Positions 44,638 through 55,598 of a stretch of 64,000 nt of DNA are shown here, piece after piece. Source of the stretch: Fagopyrum homotropicum (Eukaryota; Streptophyta; Magnoliopsida; Caryophyllales; Polygonaceae); assembly GCA_033239125.1 (NCBI GenBank), contig BSWB01000007.1, positions 106,832,082-106,896,081 on the forward strand. Direction: 5' to 3'. The notes under the pieces are model-generated. The model saw nothing but the letters and a program-made list of their open reading frames with translations, ran no database searches and was not told where the DNA came from. Numbering within the stretch: position 1 is the first letter of the stretch; each line of letters starts with the position of its first letter. A program made the translations under genes and the position numbers.

Positions 44638-45747
44638 CCCACAAGTGTAAATTTTTCTCCATCTTTTCTTTTCTTTATCATTTTCTTTTTCTTTCACTTA
44701 TTTTTGAGACAATGACATTTGTGTACAAAAGCCGAAACCTTGGTGATTAGCGGACCTCGGGATTTTTCCGAGATGCCTCACACCGGGCACACATACCAAG
44801 GCTCGTTAGGACATTTGATTTATCCGACTTTGGCAAGGCACAAACACCCGATTATGTGAATGGTGCCGAGTTACTCGTCATCAAAACCAAAGTCCCCAAA
44901 CCTATATTTTTTTCTACACTTTTCACAACAAATTCAGCCCTTCATTCACAACATTCATTCATCAACAACTTCACCCCACACTTGCTTTTCACACACTCAA
45001 CACACTAGCATTCTCCTATTCCCTGATGGATCAAAAGAGATCAAATTTTCATATCAATTGAGGTGCTCAAACAACATGATCAAGATGAGAAGTAGAGGAA
45101 GATGAATTGCCTTAATCATTCCTAGATGATGTGCAAGAACTAGCATGTAATTTCGACCATCAATCCTCAATCCAATCAAGACAAACATCATAATCACAAT
45201 TCATACATGGGATTCAAGAGAAGTATTTCAAGTCCACATATGCATACATCCATTCAACACACAAGGCCATCCATAGCAAATTCACAATACAATCTCATCA
45301 TAAGGGTCATATCCAAACTTAGAAGCACTAAAATTTTTTAAAATTTTCTGATTTTTTTGGAATTTTCGAAATATATATGTATAATGCAAAAGCTAATGAA
45401 ACATGTGACAATATGAAACTATCCTAGATGCAATAATGCAAATAATTATGAAAACCCCACCCCATACTTAGAAACACATTGTCCCCAATGTGCAAATTAA
45501 ATAAAGAGGTGAAAGAGAGTCATCACAATGTAAAAATAATGTTTTTGGTATTTTGGTTCACTCATGTGAAGTGATGGTGGATGATCAATCAAAGGTGGTA
45601 GAGAGCTCTTGATGTCCATTATGGCGTCGGGACCCGCGCTAAGCACCGCTAGCCGTCAAAATACCACGTCCGCTCCACCCACGTTTGATGCGGGATCATC
45701 ATCATCATCATCCTCATGCCTTGCAAGCCTTTCATGCTACCTAGACT
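44638..45747 (-). other. 3' region of F, ORF1 deleted
   Basis: Noncoding. It contains the Athila block GGTTGCCTCCCATTAAGC at 45850-45867 just upstream, the CCCCATACTTAGAAACACAT block near 45465-45485, and TCCGACTTTGGCAAGGCACA near 44825-44845, all shared with H. A purine-rich strand (AAAGAAAAGAAAAGATGGAG, minus strand) at 44655-44690 could be the polypurine tract. No 3' LTR follows. Confidence 0.6.
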
Positions 45748-48700
45748 CTAGCACACAAACACCAAACACACAAACACACCAAAACAAAGACAAAAGCAAA
45801 AAGTGAAAACGAAAACAAAAAACGAAAAAGGAAAGATATGTACCAATGGGTTGCCTCCCATTAAGCTCTTCTTTAAGGTCATTAGCTTGACCGAATTCGG
45901 GGGCGTTTTACTCAAGGTGAAGTGGATATCCACCGGAGATTCCGGGATGTACTTCTTCAAACGGTGCCCATTCACCTTAAAATCTCCCCAATGCTCCCCA
46001 CCTATCTCAACCGCTCTATGGGGGAAGACTTTCCTCACCACATAAGGACCCGTCCATCTTGACTTTAGCTTTCTGAGGAAGAGCCGTAACCTTGAGTTGA
46101 AGAGAAGGACTAAGTCACCTTCACTCAACTCCTTTGGGATGAGACGTTTGTCATGCCAACGCTTGGTCCTTTCCTTGTAAATCTGGGCATTTTCATAAGC
46201 ATCCAACCGGATCTCCTCAAGAGCATTAATATCTAGCAACCTCTTCTCACCGGCTTCCTTGAGGTCAAAATTCAGCCACCTTATGGCCCAATACGCCCTA
46301 TGCTCCATCTCCACCGGAAGGTGGCAAGACTTGCCATAAACTAGCTTGTAGGGAGTGGTGCCAATTGGTGTCTTGAAGGCGGTTCTATATGCCCACAAAA
46401 CATCATCAAGCTTCATAGTCCAATCTTTTCTTGTCCTAGAAACCATCTTTCCAAGTATCCCCTTGATTTCCCGGTTGGAGATTTCCACTTGGCCACTAGT
46501 TTGGGGATGGTAAGGTGTCACCCCATACTTAGCCAAAAGTGTCCCGAAGTTCCTATTGGTGAAATGCTTCCCTCCATCACTTATGATCACTCTTGGTGTT
46601 CCAAAACTAGGGAAGATGACTCGGTTGAAGAACCGCACCACAACTTTGGCATCATTTGTGGGAGAGGCGATTGCCTCCACCCATCTCGACACATAATCCA
46701 CCGTCAATAGAATGTAGAGGTTGCCACATGAAGCGGGGAATGGCCCCATGAAGTCCACACCCCAAACATCAAAGACTTCAACCTCTTGTATGTTGTTCAA
46801 GGGCATCTCATTCCTCCTTGAGATGTTGCCCGTCCTTTGGCAAGCGTCACAAGCTACCATAAAATTCTGCACATCCTTAAACAAGTTAGGCCAATAAAAA
46901 CCAGATTGCAATACCTTTGCACACGTTTTGTGTGAGCTATCATGACCTCCACATGGCAAGGAGTGACAATGGTGGATCACACTCTTCACCTCATCCTCCG
47001 GAATGCACCTCCTAAAGACTCCATCCGGTCCTCTCTTGAACAAGAGAGGCTCGCTCCAATAGTAATGCCTCACATCTTTGAAAAACGTTTTCCTTTGGGC
47101 ATATGACAAACCGGGTGGCACCTCTTCACACACAAGGTAGTTCACTATATCCGCATACCATGGCTCATTCCCTCTAGACACTTAAAGTAAGCACTCCTCC
47201 ATCATTTGCAATTGCTCATCCCGGAATGAGTCGTCAATCGGGATGTCATCTCTTTCAATCTCCAATGGTGGTAGCCTACTTAGATGGTCCACTACTGAAT
47301 TTTCAGAACCCTTCTTGTCCCGAATTTCCAAGTCAAATTCTTGGTGGAGAAGGATCCACCGAATCAAACGAGGCTTGGCATCCTTCTTTGTGAGGAGATA
47401 CCGGATCGCAACATGATCCGTGTACACAATGACCTTTGCTCCAACAAGATATGATCGGAACTTCTCAAAGGCATACACTACCGCTAGCAATTCCTTCTCG
47501 GTTGTGGCATAATTGAGTTGGGCATCATCTAGCGTCTTGCTAGCATAGTAGATAGCATGTGTAAGCCCATCCTTCTTTTATCCTAAAACAGCCCCCATGG
47601 CCACATCACTTGCATCACACATTATTTCAAAAGGTAAGCTCCAATCCGGAGGTTGCATGATAGGGGCGGAGATCAAAGCATCCTTCAACCTACAAAACGC
47701 TTCAAGGCAATCTTTGGAGAAAACAAACTCAACATCTTTCATTAGTAGGTTAGTGAGAGGCTTGGAAATTTTAGAGAAATTTTTTATAATCCTCCGGTAA
47801 AAAACGGCATGCCCTAAGAAACTCCTTACCCCCCTTCACCGAGGTAGGTGGTGGCAACTTCTCTATTGTTTCTATCTTTGCTCTATCAACCTCAATGCCT
47901 CGTTGGGAAACCAAATGTCCCAACACTATGCCTTCACTCATCATGAAGTGGCATTTCTCCCAATTCAATACAAGGTTAGTTTCCTCACATCTCTTCAACA
48001 CCAAAGACAAGTTAGCCAAGCAATCATCAAATGAAGATCCATACACGGGGAAATCATCCATAAACACTTCCATAATATTCTCAATATATTCAGAAAAAAT
48101 AGCCATCATACACCTTTGAAAGGTGGCAGGTGCATTACACAACCCAAATGGCATCCTCCTATATGCAAATGTTTCCCAAGGACAAGTAAATGTTGTTTTC
48201 TCTTGGTCATCCGGGTGAATAGGGATTTGGAAAAACCCACTATAGCCATCTAAATAGCAAAAATGTGAATGTTGAGCTAATATCTCTAGCATTTGGTCAA
48301 TGAAGGGAAGAGGGAAGTGATCTTTCTTAGAGGCAACAATAAGCTTCCTATAGTCAATACACATTCTCCACCCCGTAACCGTCCTAGTTGAGATTAGTTC
48401 ATTGTTCTCATTAGTCACTACGGTCATACCACCCTTCTTAGGAACAACATGTACGGGACTAACCCATTTACTATCCGAAATCGGGAAAATGATTCCCGCA
48501 TCTAGCAATTTTAAGATCTCTTTCTTGACGACCTCTTTCATGATAGGGTTCAATCTTCTTTGTGGTTCAATTAAAGGTTTATGGTTGTCTTCCATCAAGA
48601 TTTTATGCATGCACAAGGAAGGTTTAATGCCAACTAAATCATCAATAGTGTAACCAATAACCTTCCTTTGCAATTTCAATTCATTCAACAATCTATCAAG

Positions 48701-49168
48701 CTCATCATCATTCAAAGATGCATTCACAATAACGGGATAAGTAGAATTTGAACCAAGGAAAGCATACTTTAAATGAGAAGGGAGAGACTTAAGATCAAGT
48801 TTAGGAGGACCTTTATCGGTTGGAGATGATCCATATAGCTCCACATTAGATGAATCCAAAGCCATTGAAGACTCTCCAAGACTCCTTGAAGCTTGATCAA
48901 CAACTAAGGGGCTTTTTGGAGAAACCACGGGCAAAACCACGACCTCTGGCACAACCACGGGCGTGGAATTGGAAGAGCTGACACTTTTGGACATTACAGA
49001 GAGTTCCACGGGTAAAACCACGGGCGTGGTTCTTGCTCCCTGGCCGTAGTTCCTACAGTGATTCAGCACTACTTTGTGCACTTCAAATTCAGCACTTGTC
49101 TCCTTTTCTAATGCATCCAAAGCTTGGATTTCTTCATTGCAATCATCCTCAACTCCTTCCTCCATCAA
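45748..49168 (-). pseudogene. pol: pol of F: linker, RT, RNase H, integrase, with frame breaks
   Basis: Open segments: linker-RT 47771-49168 (FMDDFPVYGSS, FGLCNAPATFQ), RNase H 47182-47490 plus upstream remnant, integrase 45748-47181 (HCHSLPCGGH, GVDFMGPFPAS, ISDGGKHF, GQVEISNRE, YGKSCHLPVEMEHRAYW). Breaks: a frameshift near 47825, a TAA at 47578-47580 where B has a Gln codon, and a stop near 47180. The integrase has a small deletion between KYGVT and PYHPQ relative to B and an altered C terminus running into low-complexity sequence. Not functional as it stands. Confidence 0.88.
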
Positions 49169-50212
49169 AATAAGCTAAGAACCTTCTCAAGTGGATCCTT
49201 GATCAAGATTGAGCTCACAACTTCTCTAGACTCCTCTTGCTCAACAATGTTGAAGACATCTTCACCAAGGGCTGACCCCTTCATCATTGTGGACAGCTTG
49301 AACTTGATATTCTCTTATTCTATGTTGAAGGAGAGGATTCCATTTTTGCAATCCACTAAGCATCCGGATGTGGCTAATAATGGCCTCTCTAAAATGATAG
49401 GAACCGGGTAGTCCGCCGGGATGTCCAAAACAACGAAATCGATTGGCACATAGAACTTCCCAAGCTGAACTGGTATGTCCTCTAGGATTCCCACGGGGTG
49501 AGTGATGGATCGGTCCGCCATGTAGAGGGTCATCTTGACCGGCCTTGGTTCTCCTAACCCAACCTTGTTGCAAAGCGCAAGCAGGATAATACTTACACTC
49601 GCCCCAAGATCACATAGGGCTTCATATTGCACTTCTCCAACTCCATTTGGCACACAAAAAGATCCCGGATCTCGCAGCTTAGGAGGCATCTCCTCCCTCA
49701 TAGTTTGAATCAACTCGGAAGATCTCTTTGTCATCCTCACTTCTCCATACTCCTCTAACTTCCTCTTGTTGGAGAGTATCTCCTTCAAAAACTTTCCATA
49801 GGCCGGCATACCTAGAATAACATCCATGAACGGAATGTTAATATGCAATTTATACATGAGTTCAAGGAATTTACCGAAATGTTTGTCCAAACGAGCTCTT
49901 GCTCGTGATTGTGGGAATGGTAGTGGTTGCTTGTATGGAGGTGGTGCCACATATGTTGGCTCATCATCTTTGCTCTTGCCTCCTTCTTCTTGCAATGGTT
50001 CTTCCTCCACTACTACTTGCTTTCCCTTGTCATTCCCTTTAGGTAAGGGATCTTTCATGCTCAACCCACTCCTTGTTATAATGGCCAACACTTGGCCTCT
50101 TGGGTTGTCCTCAGTCCTTCCGGGAAGCTTTCCCAGATCCCTTTGTGCTTCACCCGCCTTTTGGAACACTTATGCTTCTAGCACCTTTTGAGCCTTAGAA
50201 ATGGATGTCACC
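49169..50212 (-). pseudogene. Protease and gag tail of F, cut by G
   Basis: A frame of 284 residues (49315-50169) begins within the gag-protease connector (FQKAGEAQRDLGKLPGRTED), with active site CDLGASVSIILLALC and IILERPLLATSG, where the usual G of LGRPFL is replaced by E. A stop at about 50170 and frameshifts near 49315 and 49168 break it. The LTR of G starts at 50213 in the codons that would precede it. Confidence 0.85.
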
Positions 50213-51965
50213 GTGTTAGCATGAAATATTGTGATGTTTTAAGCACGTTTTCTAAGTGTATTTGATTCATATTGATAGTCTTTGATTTAGCATTGTTGCA
50301 ATTGTGAGCTAGTTTGCCTATATTGTCGATATGGATGTCTACACTAGCTTTATGTTGATTATAGGTGATTGAGAGTCATTTCCGAACGGAATCGAGCAAA
50401 GAAGAGTTGATTAAGTATGTCCATGGATTGAGGGCATTCTTAGGAGCAAAATGGAGTTCAACTTGAGGAATGCACGAGGCTAGGGAAGAATCACGTTCTT
50501 GCCCTAAACCACGCTCTAAAATACGGCCGTACTACAAACCACGTTCAGTTCCACGGCCGTGGAACCTTGCAAGAGAGGCGTGATGCATTCCAGTAACTAT
50601 TACGGTCGTGGAATCCATGGTTCAAACCATGTTGATTTCCACGCTCTAAATTACGGTCGTGGAACCTTCCACGACCGTGATCTTGGCGATCTTTTTCGCC
50701 ACATTTTGAAGCCACGATCTTTTGAAGATTGGGCCGGGCCGATATTTTATCTTGCCCTATAAAAAGACGGACAAAGGAAGATTCCGGCACCTTCGCTTAG
50801 CGGCACTTATCCACGCTTATTCCCGCTTACGCTCGATTTCCCTCGCTTAGAAGCATTTACATCTCGTTGGAGATCGACGTTCGTGTTTGGATTTGCCCTA
50901 ATCTCGCACTTTTGGTGGAGATTACTGTTGAGATTTCCGGATTGGCGGAAGATCGAAGTTTTTGGAAGATTGTTGCAAGAAGAATTCTCTTCTTGTTTAG
51001 GTTTGATTTGGAAGACGGATTGACATCCCGTTCTTCTTTCTTTCCTAAGATTGTGGTTATTTGCTTTATTCTGAATCTATTGACAATATTCGTTCTTGAT
51101 TGTAACTTTGAGATTGCTTTGAAGTTTATTGAAAGTTTTCGGAAGTTTTCATCTTTCAATCTTTTAATCTTTGAATTTGATATCATAATGATGATTGTTG
51201 GCTAAAAACCCTTAACAATTATAAGGTGAAGGGTTGTTAGTTGTGGCTTAGATGATGATAGATCGATCGTAAATCGATTAGACCCTGAGAGTTTGAGAGA
51301 ATCGTCGACGAACCCTAAATCACGGTTTGTTCTTAAGTTCCACGACCGTGGAATCTCAAGATCCAACCGTAATTTCCCTTAAGTTTACGAACCTGCTTTT
51401 ACTTTAATCCAAAGTTAAAGATTTTGCTTTAACTTAGTTTAGGCTTGCCTTTTCTAGGTGGTAGTGAAGCCTCAACAACCTCTACCTCGATTGTGAGTGT
51501 CACAACCGTAATCGGTTAAGTTAGTCTTGATCCTTGGATTGCAAGTTTGGGTATTTGACATTAATTCTTACCTTTAGATCCTTTTTATATTGAAGCCTCA
51601 ACAACCTTTATAGAGAGTGTCTTGTAGGTGAGTCATATAAGGTTTTTGGAACTTCACCGTACGACTACCTTACATCAGCATACCTTTGCATATCTCAACT
51701 CTGTCTTTATATCATTAAGAATATCTTGAATCGATTGTCACAGCTGGATACTTGGATCTTTAGGATTGTTGTTTTCCCAATATTTGCAAAAACTCTCATA
51801 TTTACTCGCTTGATAATCTGCAATTGAATTTGTTCTCACCCAAATCCCTGTGTTCGATACTCTAGAATCCTTGCTTAACTATATCGATCCGTACACTGCG
51901 GGTTCGCTTGCTTGATTCTAGTTTTATAATTAAAACTTATTTGCACGCACGTTTAGGGGTGAACA
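50213..51965 (+). mobile_element. 5' LTR of G
   Basis: Begins TGTTAGCATGAAATATTGTG and ends GTGAACA, 1,753 bp, collinear with the LTR of B. Palindromic motifs: TACGGCCGTA at about 50523, CCACGGCCGTGG at 50551-50562, degenerate copies at 50600-50690 and 51341-51352. Confidence 0.93.
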
Positions 51966-51971
51966 AGTTTT

Positions 51972-51989
51972 TGGCGCCGTTGCCGGGGA
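51972..51989 (+). other. Primer-binding site of G (tRNA-Asp type)
   Basis: TGGCGCCGTTGCCGGGGA, six bases after the LTR end. Confidence 0.95.
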
Positions 51990-52066
51990 TTTGGTTTCGG
52001 CCAAATTCGGTAGCCGGTTGTCAAGCTTGGGAGCTTGCTCTCGTCATTTGATATTACTTAGAGTGC

Positions 52067-54676
52067 ATGCGCAGGTCTAGGAACACCGAAGATCTCTTAC
52101 CTCTTGATCAAGAGCTAGAGAAAACTTTAAGGCAAAAGCGCAAGGAAAAGAAGATGGCTGAAGAACACGAACGTGATCTTCAAGCGGAGTTGGCGGAGAA
52201 GGAAGCTCAACTCCAATGGAATGAGAACCTCCGCCGGGATGAAATGGATCGTCATCAATCTCAAGTTAACAATCTACAGGACATGATCTTCCAAATGAGG
52301 ATAGAACTAAGCGACCTTAAGAATAAGGGAAGCAAGAAATCCTCAAGAAGAGCATCAAGATCTAGAAGAAAAGGTCACTCATCCGCTGATGATAGTGATT
52401 CTTCCATACCACCGCTAGAGGAGATTGATCCCACAATCAATGTGAATCCTTTCCATCCACGGGGAGCTGCTAATCGTCGTGTTCCACCTAGAAATGCGAG
52501 GATCGAACGTGTAGATGAAGAGCCAAGAACTCTTGGCCAGCGGATGGATCCAACACAACAACCGCGCCGTTTGGGCGTGAATTTCGATGCTGAAGATGTG
52601 CAAGGGTTTAGCTTCAACCCTCAAGTTATTACTCTTGTTTGCCAAAACCAATTTGGCGGGACAAGCGCTGAATCTCCACACCAACACTTGCAAAACTTTG
52701 AGTGTATGATGGAGACAATGAGACCGAAGAGCGCTACTACCAACAACTATAAGCTCAAGCCTTTCTTCTTCTCCTTGAAGGGGAAAGCGTTGTCTTGGTA
52801 CCAAGCTCTTCCTAGGGGGAAACTAGACACGTGGGAAGACCTTTCCGCGGAGTTCCTCACCAAATTCTTTCCGCCATCCAAAACGGCGGAACTTAGAGGT
52901 AAGATTAATGCTTTTTCCATGAGACCTAACGAAAGTTTGTTTCAATCTTGGGAAAGGTTTTAGGATTTGCTCTTGGATTGCCCTCATCATGGCATATCCA
53001 AACTTGCCTTGCTGGAGATTTACTATAAAGGGCTGGATGCGGGAACGCAATTCAACCTCCAATCCCTCTCATGCGGAACATTCATGGACATGAGAGAAGA
53101 TGACGCTTGGGACTTCATTGAGAAGCAAGCAAGGGTCATAGAGAAATATTCCCACCGGAAAGTGGAAGGAAATCGTGTGGAGCAAGGAGCAAAGCTCACA
53201 CATGAAGCTCAAAATCAGATTTTCTCCCTCAACAATGAAATCAAGGAGTTGAAGGAGGCTATCAAGACCAACTTCCCAAAGCAACAAGGGAAGGATGTTG
53301 GCTATTTGGGCAACAACAATGACGGTGATAACACAAACCGCAACAAAAACAACAACCGGAACAATAACCGGAGCAACAATTGGAATGGCAACAACAACAA
53401 TAATAACGGCCGGAACAACAATTGGAACAACAATAGGGGTTCAAGTAACAACAATTGGCGCTCCAATCAACAAAATTCCGGTAACTCTTATCCTTCCAAT
53501 TCTAATTCACTAACTCCACCTTCCTCTTCCTCTACTCCTTTGAGAAGCCAGGGACAAACATCAAATGGAGGAAACACTTCGGGAAAGGAGAAGCCCGATC
53601 CCATGTTGGAAACGATTTTGGGAAAGCTTCAAGGGTTGGAGAACCGCATCATTAAGGTTGATGATCAAATTTCCAAGGTTGATAAAGCTCAAAAGGTTTT
53701 AGAAAACCAAATGTTCATCCATGCGGAGGAAGTTCCTAGGAATCAAGGGAAGCTTCCAGAAAAGACGGAGGACAACCCTAAGGGAAGGGTGATGGCAATC
53801 ACAACTAGGAGCGGAGTGACTACCACCGATCCGCAGCCTAAGTTCGTTGAAGTCCCCGTAGAGAAAGACAAAGAGAAGGGGAAGGAGAAGGAAGATGTCT
53901 ACGTTCCTCCTCCAGCTTACAAACCTCCCCTACCATTCCCTCAATCTAAAGAGAGAGCGCGCCTAGATAAACAGTTCGGTAAGTTCATAGAACTCATGAG
54001 CAAGCTGTATATTAATATACCATTTATTGATGCTATTGTAGGTATGCCGGCTTATGGCAAGTTCTTGAAGGAGCTCCTCTCTAACAAGAGGAAGCTAGAA
54101 GACTTCGGAGAGGTTAAGATGAGTTCGGATTCTTCGGATCTCATCAAGACCATGAAGGAGAAAATGCCCCCAAAGCTAAAGGATCTGGGGTCATTTTGCA
54201 TACCCATAGGAGTGAAAGATGTCACATACGATGCGTTATGTGATTTAGGAGTGAGTGTGAGCATCATACCACTTGCGTTGTATAGGAAGATCGGTTTAGG
54301 CGACCCTAAACCGGTGAAGATGACGTTGTACATGGCGGATCGATCCATCACTCGCCCCGTCGGTATTGTAGAAGACGTCCCGGTCAAGCTAGGTAAATTC
54401 TTTGTTCCCATTGATTTTGTCGTACTTGACATTCCTGCAGATAGTCCGGTCCCGATCATACTCGGAAGACCGTTTCTTGCAACTTCCGGCTGCATAGTCG
54501 ATTGCAAGAATGGTAGACTCGCTTTTGATATAGGAGAAGAGAAAGTAGAGTTCGTTCTTTCCACCCTAGTGAAGGAGCCAATCTTTGATGAGGATATTTT
54601 CGATATCCAAGATGAAGAGGGTTTGTCTAGGGAGGAGGTAAGTGCGATTCTCTTTAACGATCCTTTACAAAAGGTT
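52067..54676 (+). pseudogene. gag: gag-protease of G with one TAG and a changed protease site
   Basis: Starts MRRSRNTEDLLPLDQELEKT, 78 bases after the primer site. The frame is open except for TAG at 52961-52963, where B has Gln (SWERFQDLL), and continues in phase. The Asn-rich tract is at about 53310-53460. The protease active site reads DLGVS where B, C, F and H have DLGAS. The frame passes the position of B's TAA with a Gln codon (IFDIQDEEG), confirming that gag and pol are one frame in this family. After 54676 the frame runs into unrelated sequence to a stop at 54832. Confidence 0.92.
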
Positions 54677-55598
54677 AACACTTTCAACTTAGAGCTTTGC
54701 TCTCTTCTTTTCACATTATTTTTCGACTTTACTTTTGGAGTTATGGACAGAGGTGCACAAAAACCGAAGCCTAGGAGATTGGCGGTTCTCAATTTTGCGA
54801 GATGCCTCAAACCCTTGCTGCACATACCATAATCCGTTAGGAATATCGCTAAATCCGACTTTGGCAAGACACAAACACCCGGCTATGTGAATGGTGTCGA
54901 GTTACTCATCGTCATGATTGAATTCCCCAAACCTACAACTTTTTTCTATTCTTTGAATGCAAAATTTTGCTTTCATGGCCCTCCCACATCAATCATGCCA
55001 AAATTCAACTCCTCCAAATTCCCGGATAGGTAAGGGAGGCTATTGTTTCATTGAGGGGCTAAATGATCAAAGAAAGAGGAAAGAAAATCGAATTGCCTTA
55101 ATCATTTCAACAAGAAGTATACGAACTTATCATGTGATTTCAACCTTGATTTCTCAATATGATTTAGATAAAACTTTTCACATTATTAAACTTGCAAGAG
55201 AGGAATAATCAACACATTCAATTTCTTTTCAATTCATTATTTGTTTAGGCATACAATTATCATCAAAAACTCAATTCACAAGTAGTGATTATCATAGAAA
55301 TCATCTCAATTCTTAGAAGCACAAAATTTTCATAATTTTTCAATTTTTTATGGGTTTTTCAAAAGCTTTTTCATGCAATGCGATAATGAAACGTGTGACA
55401 ATGGAATGAAACATGCAAAGTGTTCTCAATCAAAGCAAGCAAAAGTGAGTAGAGTTATTACAAACGATAGTCACGCCCCATCCCATACTTGAGACAAACA
55501 TTGTCCCTAATGTTCAAAAAGAAATAAAGAAAAGAAAGAAAGAAAATGAACTCACAAGACGGCGGTGGAGCGGCTAATGCTACGATCATCCATGGTGA
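54677..55598 (-). other. 3' region of H
   Basis: Noncoding. Shared with F: TCCGACTTTGGCAAGACACA near 54867 and CCCATACTTGAGACAAACA near 55490. It ends on the left in purine/pyrimidine-biased sequence (54705-54735) without an LTR. Short frames here have no support. Confidence 0.6.

Larger units (their letters stand above)
44638..50212 (-). mobile_element. Element F: Athila-like retrotransposon, no LTRs in view, interrupted by G
   Basis: Right to left: protease (from 50212), linker, RT, RNase H, integrase (to 45748) and a 3' region. Its gag end is cut by the LTR of G at 50213. No LTR is found at its left end, where MULE sequence follows. There is no ORF1: the 3' region follows the pol spacer directly, so ORF1 is deleted. 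The motif of F is CCACGGGCGTGG (perfect copies at 48955-48966 and 49018-49029, both in the protease-RT linker). F is closer to C than to B. Confidence 0.85.
50213..54676 (+). mobile_element. Element G: Athila (B family), LTR plus gag-protease, truncated
   Basis: 5' LTR, primer-binding site and gag-protease on the plus strand, inserted in F with the opposite orientation. Sequence matching B stops after DPLQKV at 54676; the pol, ORF1 and 3' LTR of G are missing and minus-strand sequence of H follows. G is closest to B in the gag connector region. Confidence 0.9.
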
